This document shows, in pieces, positions 62,891 to 64,000 of a stretch of 64,000 bases of DNA (positions within the stretch are counted from its first letter, which is position 1; each line of letters starts with the position of its first letter). Origin of the DNA: Nautilus pompilius (lineage: Eukaryota > Mollusca > Cephalopoda > Nautilida > Nautilidae); assembly GCA_018389105.1 (NCBI GenBank), contig JACATO010001745.1:1-64000 (forward strand). The letters are read 5' to 3'. A program made the translations under genes and the position numbers. The notes under the pieces are model-generated. The model saw only the letters and a list, made by a program, of their open reading frames with translations. It did no database searches and had not been told where the DNA came from.

Positions 62891-64000
62891 CTGAGGATAA
62901 AAACAACAACAACAACAAACAAACAAACAAACAAAGGGTCAGGCACGCGAGGTACAATAAGCATACCAATGAGAGAAAATCTACCTTTACCCCATCCTTA
63001 GAGGGACCGGTCGGCGCCATGCGAGCCGGATCTTCCAGATCTCTATGGTTGCTGTTAGTAAAGAGGCAGGTAAAGATACATTCCCGTCTACTATAATAAC
63101 TGGAGGAGAATTAAGAAGCAACATTCGATCGCCTCTGCTTCTCATTACGTCGTATAGCGGTAGGATAGGTGAGGCGTGGTCCACGACGCGAGCTCTTCTA
63201 TCCTCAGAGCGGGAGACATTAAAGCAACACCATCCGTCCCGAGTGGGTTAACAGCTGGCTCAATAACCGCCGGCGATCAGTTCTCTGGTTTGGGCAGCCA
63301 GCAGACATTCGGCTCGTAATGAATGGGAGTAGAGATCTAGGCGAGGGTTCGAAACCATACCGGGCTCCGAGGTGTCCAAATATATTTATATATATATAAA
63401 AGTTTCAGCAAATCTTAACATCTCCAATAAAGCAGAGTATAACGTTTTAGATCTACGTTAAATTAAAATCGATGGTAGACACTGGACCAGCAGGTATAAC
63501 GTTAGCAAGAACGTTAATTAGCTTTAACCCTTTTGGCTCTTGAAATACAGGAACAATAATTTCTACCCGATTCAAAGTTTCGAGACAGGAATGGTTTCGT
63601 CATATTTCGAATGCTCGACTTAACCTTCCACAAAAGCGCAAAAGAAACCGGATATTTAGAAACGGTCAGTGAATCGCTCATGTGCTTGTTAATGGACATT
63701 TGTGAAGTTATTGATTAGGCAAAAAGATAGGAATCCTAATCTACCGTTCCCAGTGGATTGGGCGAGATTAAACAAACTGCAAGCATGTTTGCGGCAATAG
63801 AAATAAATAAATAATTAAATGGATTCCGGATTATGATGAGTCGGTGGAAATGGGGACGAGGGAACACGTGGAGAACTGGCTCGTATAATAAATGGTTAGT
63901 TCCTCGGCGCCTTCACGCGTCCGTGTCGATCTGCTCTTATATCGTTAGCCACTCCACCCCTGGCTTGACATCTATAGGAACCGCTATCAAGTTAGCTGAA
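62891..64000. repeat. Segmental duplication, right copy (intron 1 of gene 5)
   Basis: Near-identical to 5030-6160, in the same orientation, and still matching at the last base of the window. It places the upstream part of gene 5 and of gene A in one recent duplication. Confidence 0.9.

Overview
This window looks like the nuclear genome of an animal, most probably a mollusc. There are no long uninterrupted genes. The coding signal is a family of short exons with canonical GT..AG introns in fixed phases, separated by introns and spacers rich in (ATT)n, (GA)n and (GT)n microsatellites, minisatellites, MITE-like palindromes and transposon remnants. The motif AGGGAAATAACT / AGTTACTTCCCT recurs here, and I recall it as typical of gastropod and bivalve genomes; this was not checked against a database.

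The window is dominated by one tandemly duplicated gene family. Each intact member has five coding exons with intron phases 1, 0, 2, 1. Exon 1 encodes a signal peptide plus a PAN/apple-like domain (core C-x3-C-x5-C-x8..11-C). Exons 2 to 4 encode a C-terminal module that I do not recognise as a named domain: exon 2 FMGTADLSPWLDC..SCDAVFRSPLIDVWDTLPIGE, exon 3 VKFAFYEDG..LELRFDGRNSTKENWF, exon 4 RGWMGIIN..YPVFLYS. Exon 5 encodes a 16-17 residue tail. The products are predicted secreted proteins of about 290 aa. No biochemical function can be assigned.

Layout: gene A lies on the minus strand (12313 down to 279). It has a 7-kb first intron carrying a 66-bp satellite of about 37 units and a decayed mobile-type gene; its second intron carries a Tc1/mariner-like remnant. 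A relic plus-strand copy lies at 14070-16225, and part of its third exon has been amplified into a nine-unit 69-bp minisatellite. Gene 1 (22512-27017) and gene 2 (28688-33619) are intact on the plus strand and share a near-identical 3' block of about 0.8 kb. Gene 3 (36845-39098, with a possible relic exon at 44342) is broken. Gene 4 (45570-52404) is complete except for one apparent 1-bp frameshift. Gene 5 lies on the minus strand (62890 down to about 58836) and runs off the right edge. Its upstream intron is a near copy of that of gene A.

The plus-strand copies share homologous 5' flanks. In three of them a perfect TGACGTCA (CRE) palindrome lies 413-424 bp before the ATG. The 3' flanks also share a block with TGACGTCA between two CACGTG boxes. 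The picture is a rapidly evolving secreted-protein gene cluster undergoing duplication, gene conversion and decay. Several apparent frameshifts fall in homopolymers, so residual assembly error has to be separated from true pseudogenisation.
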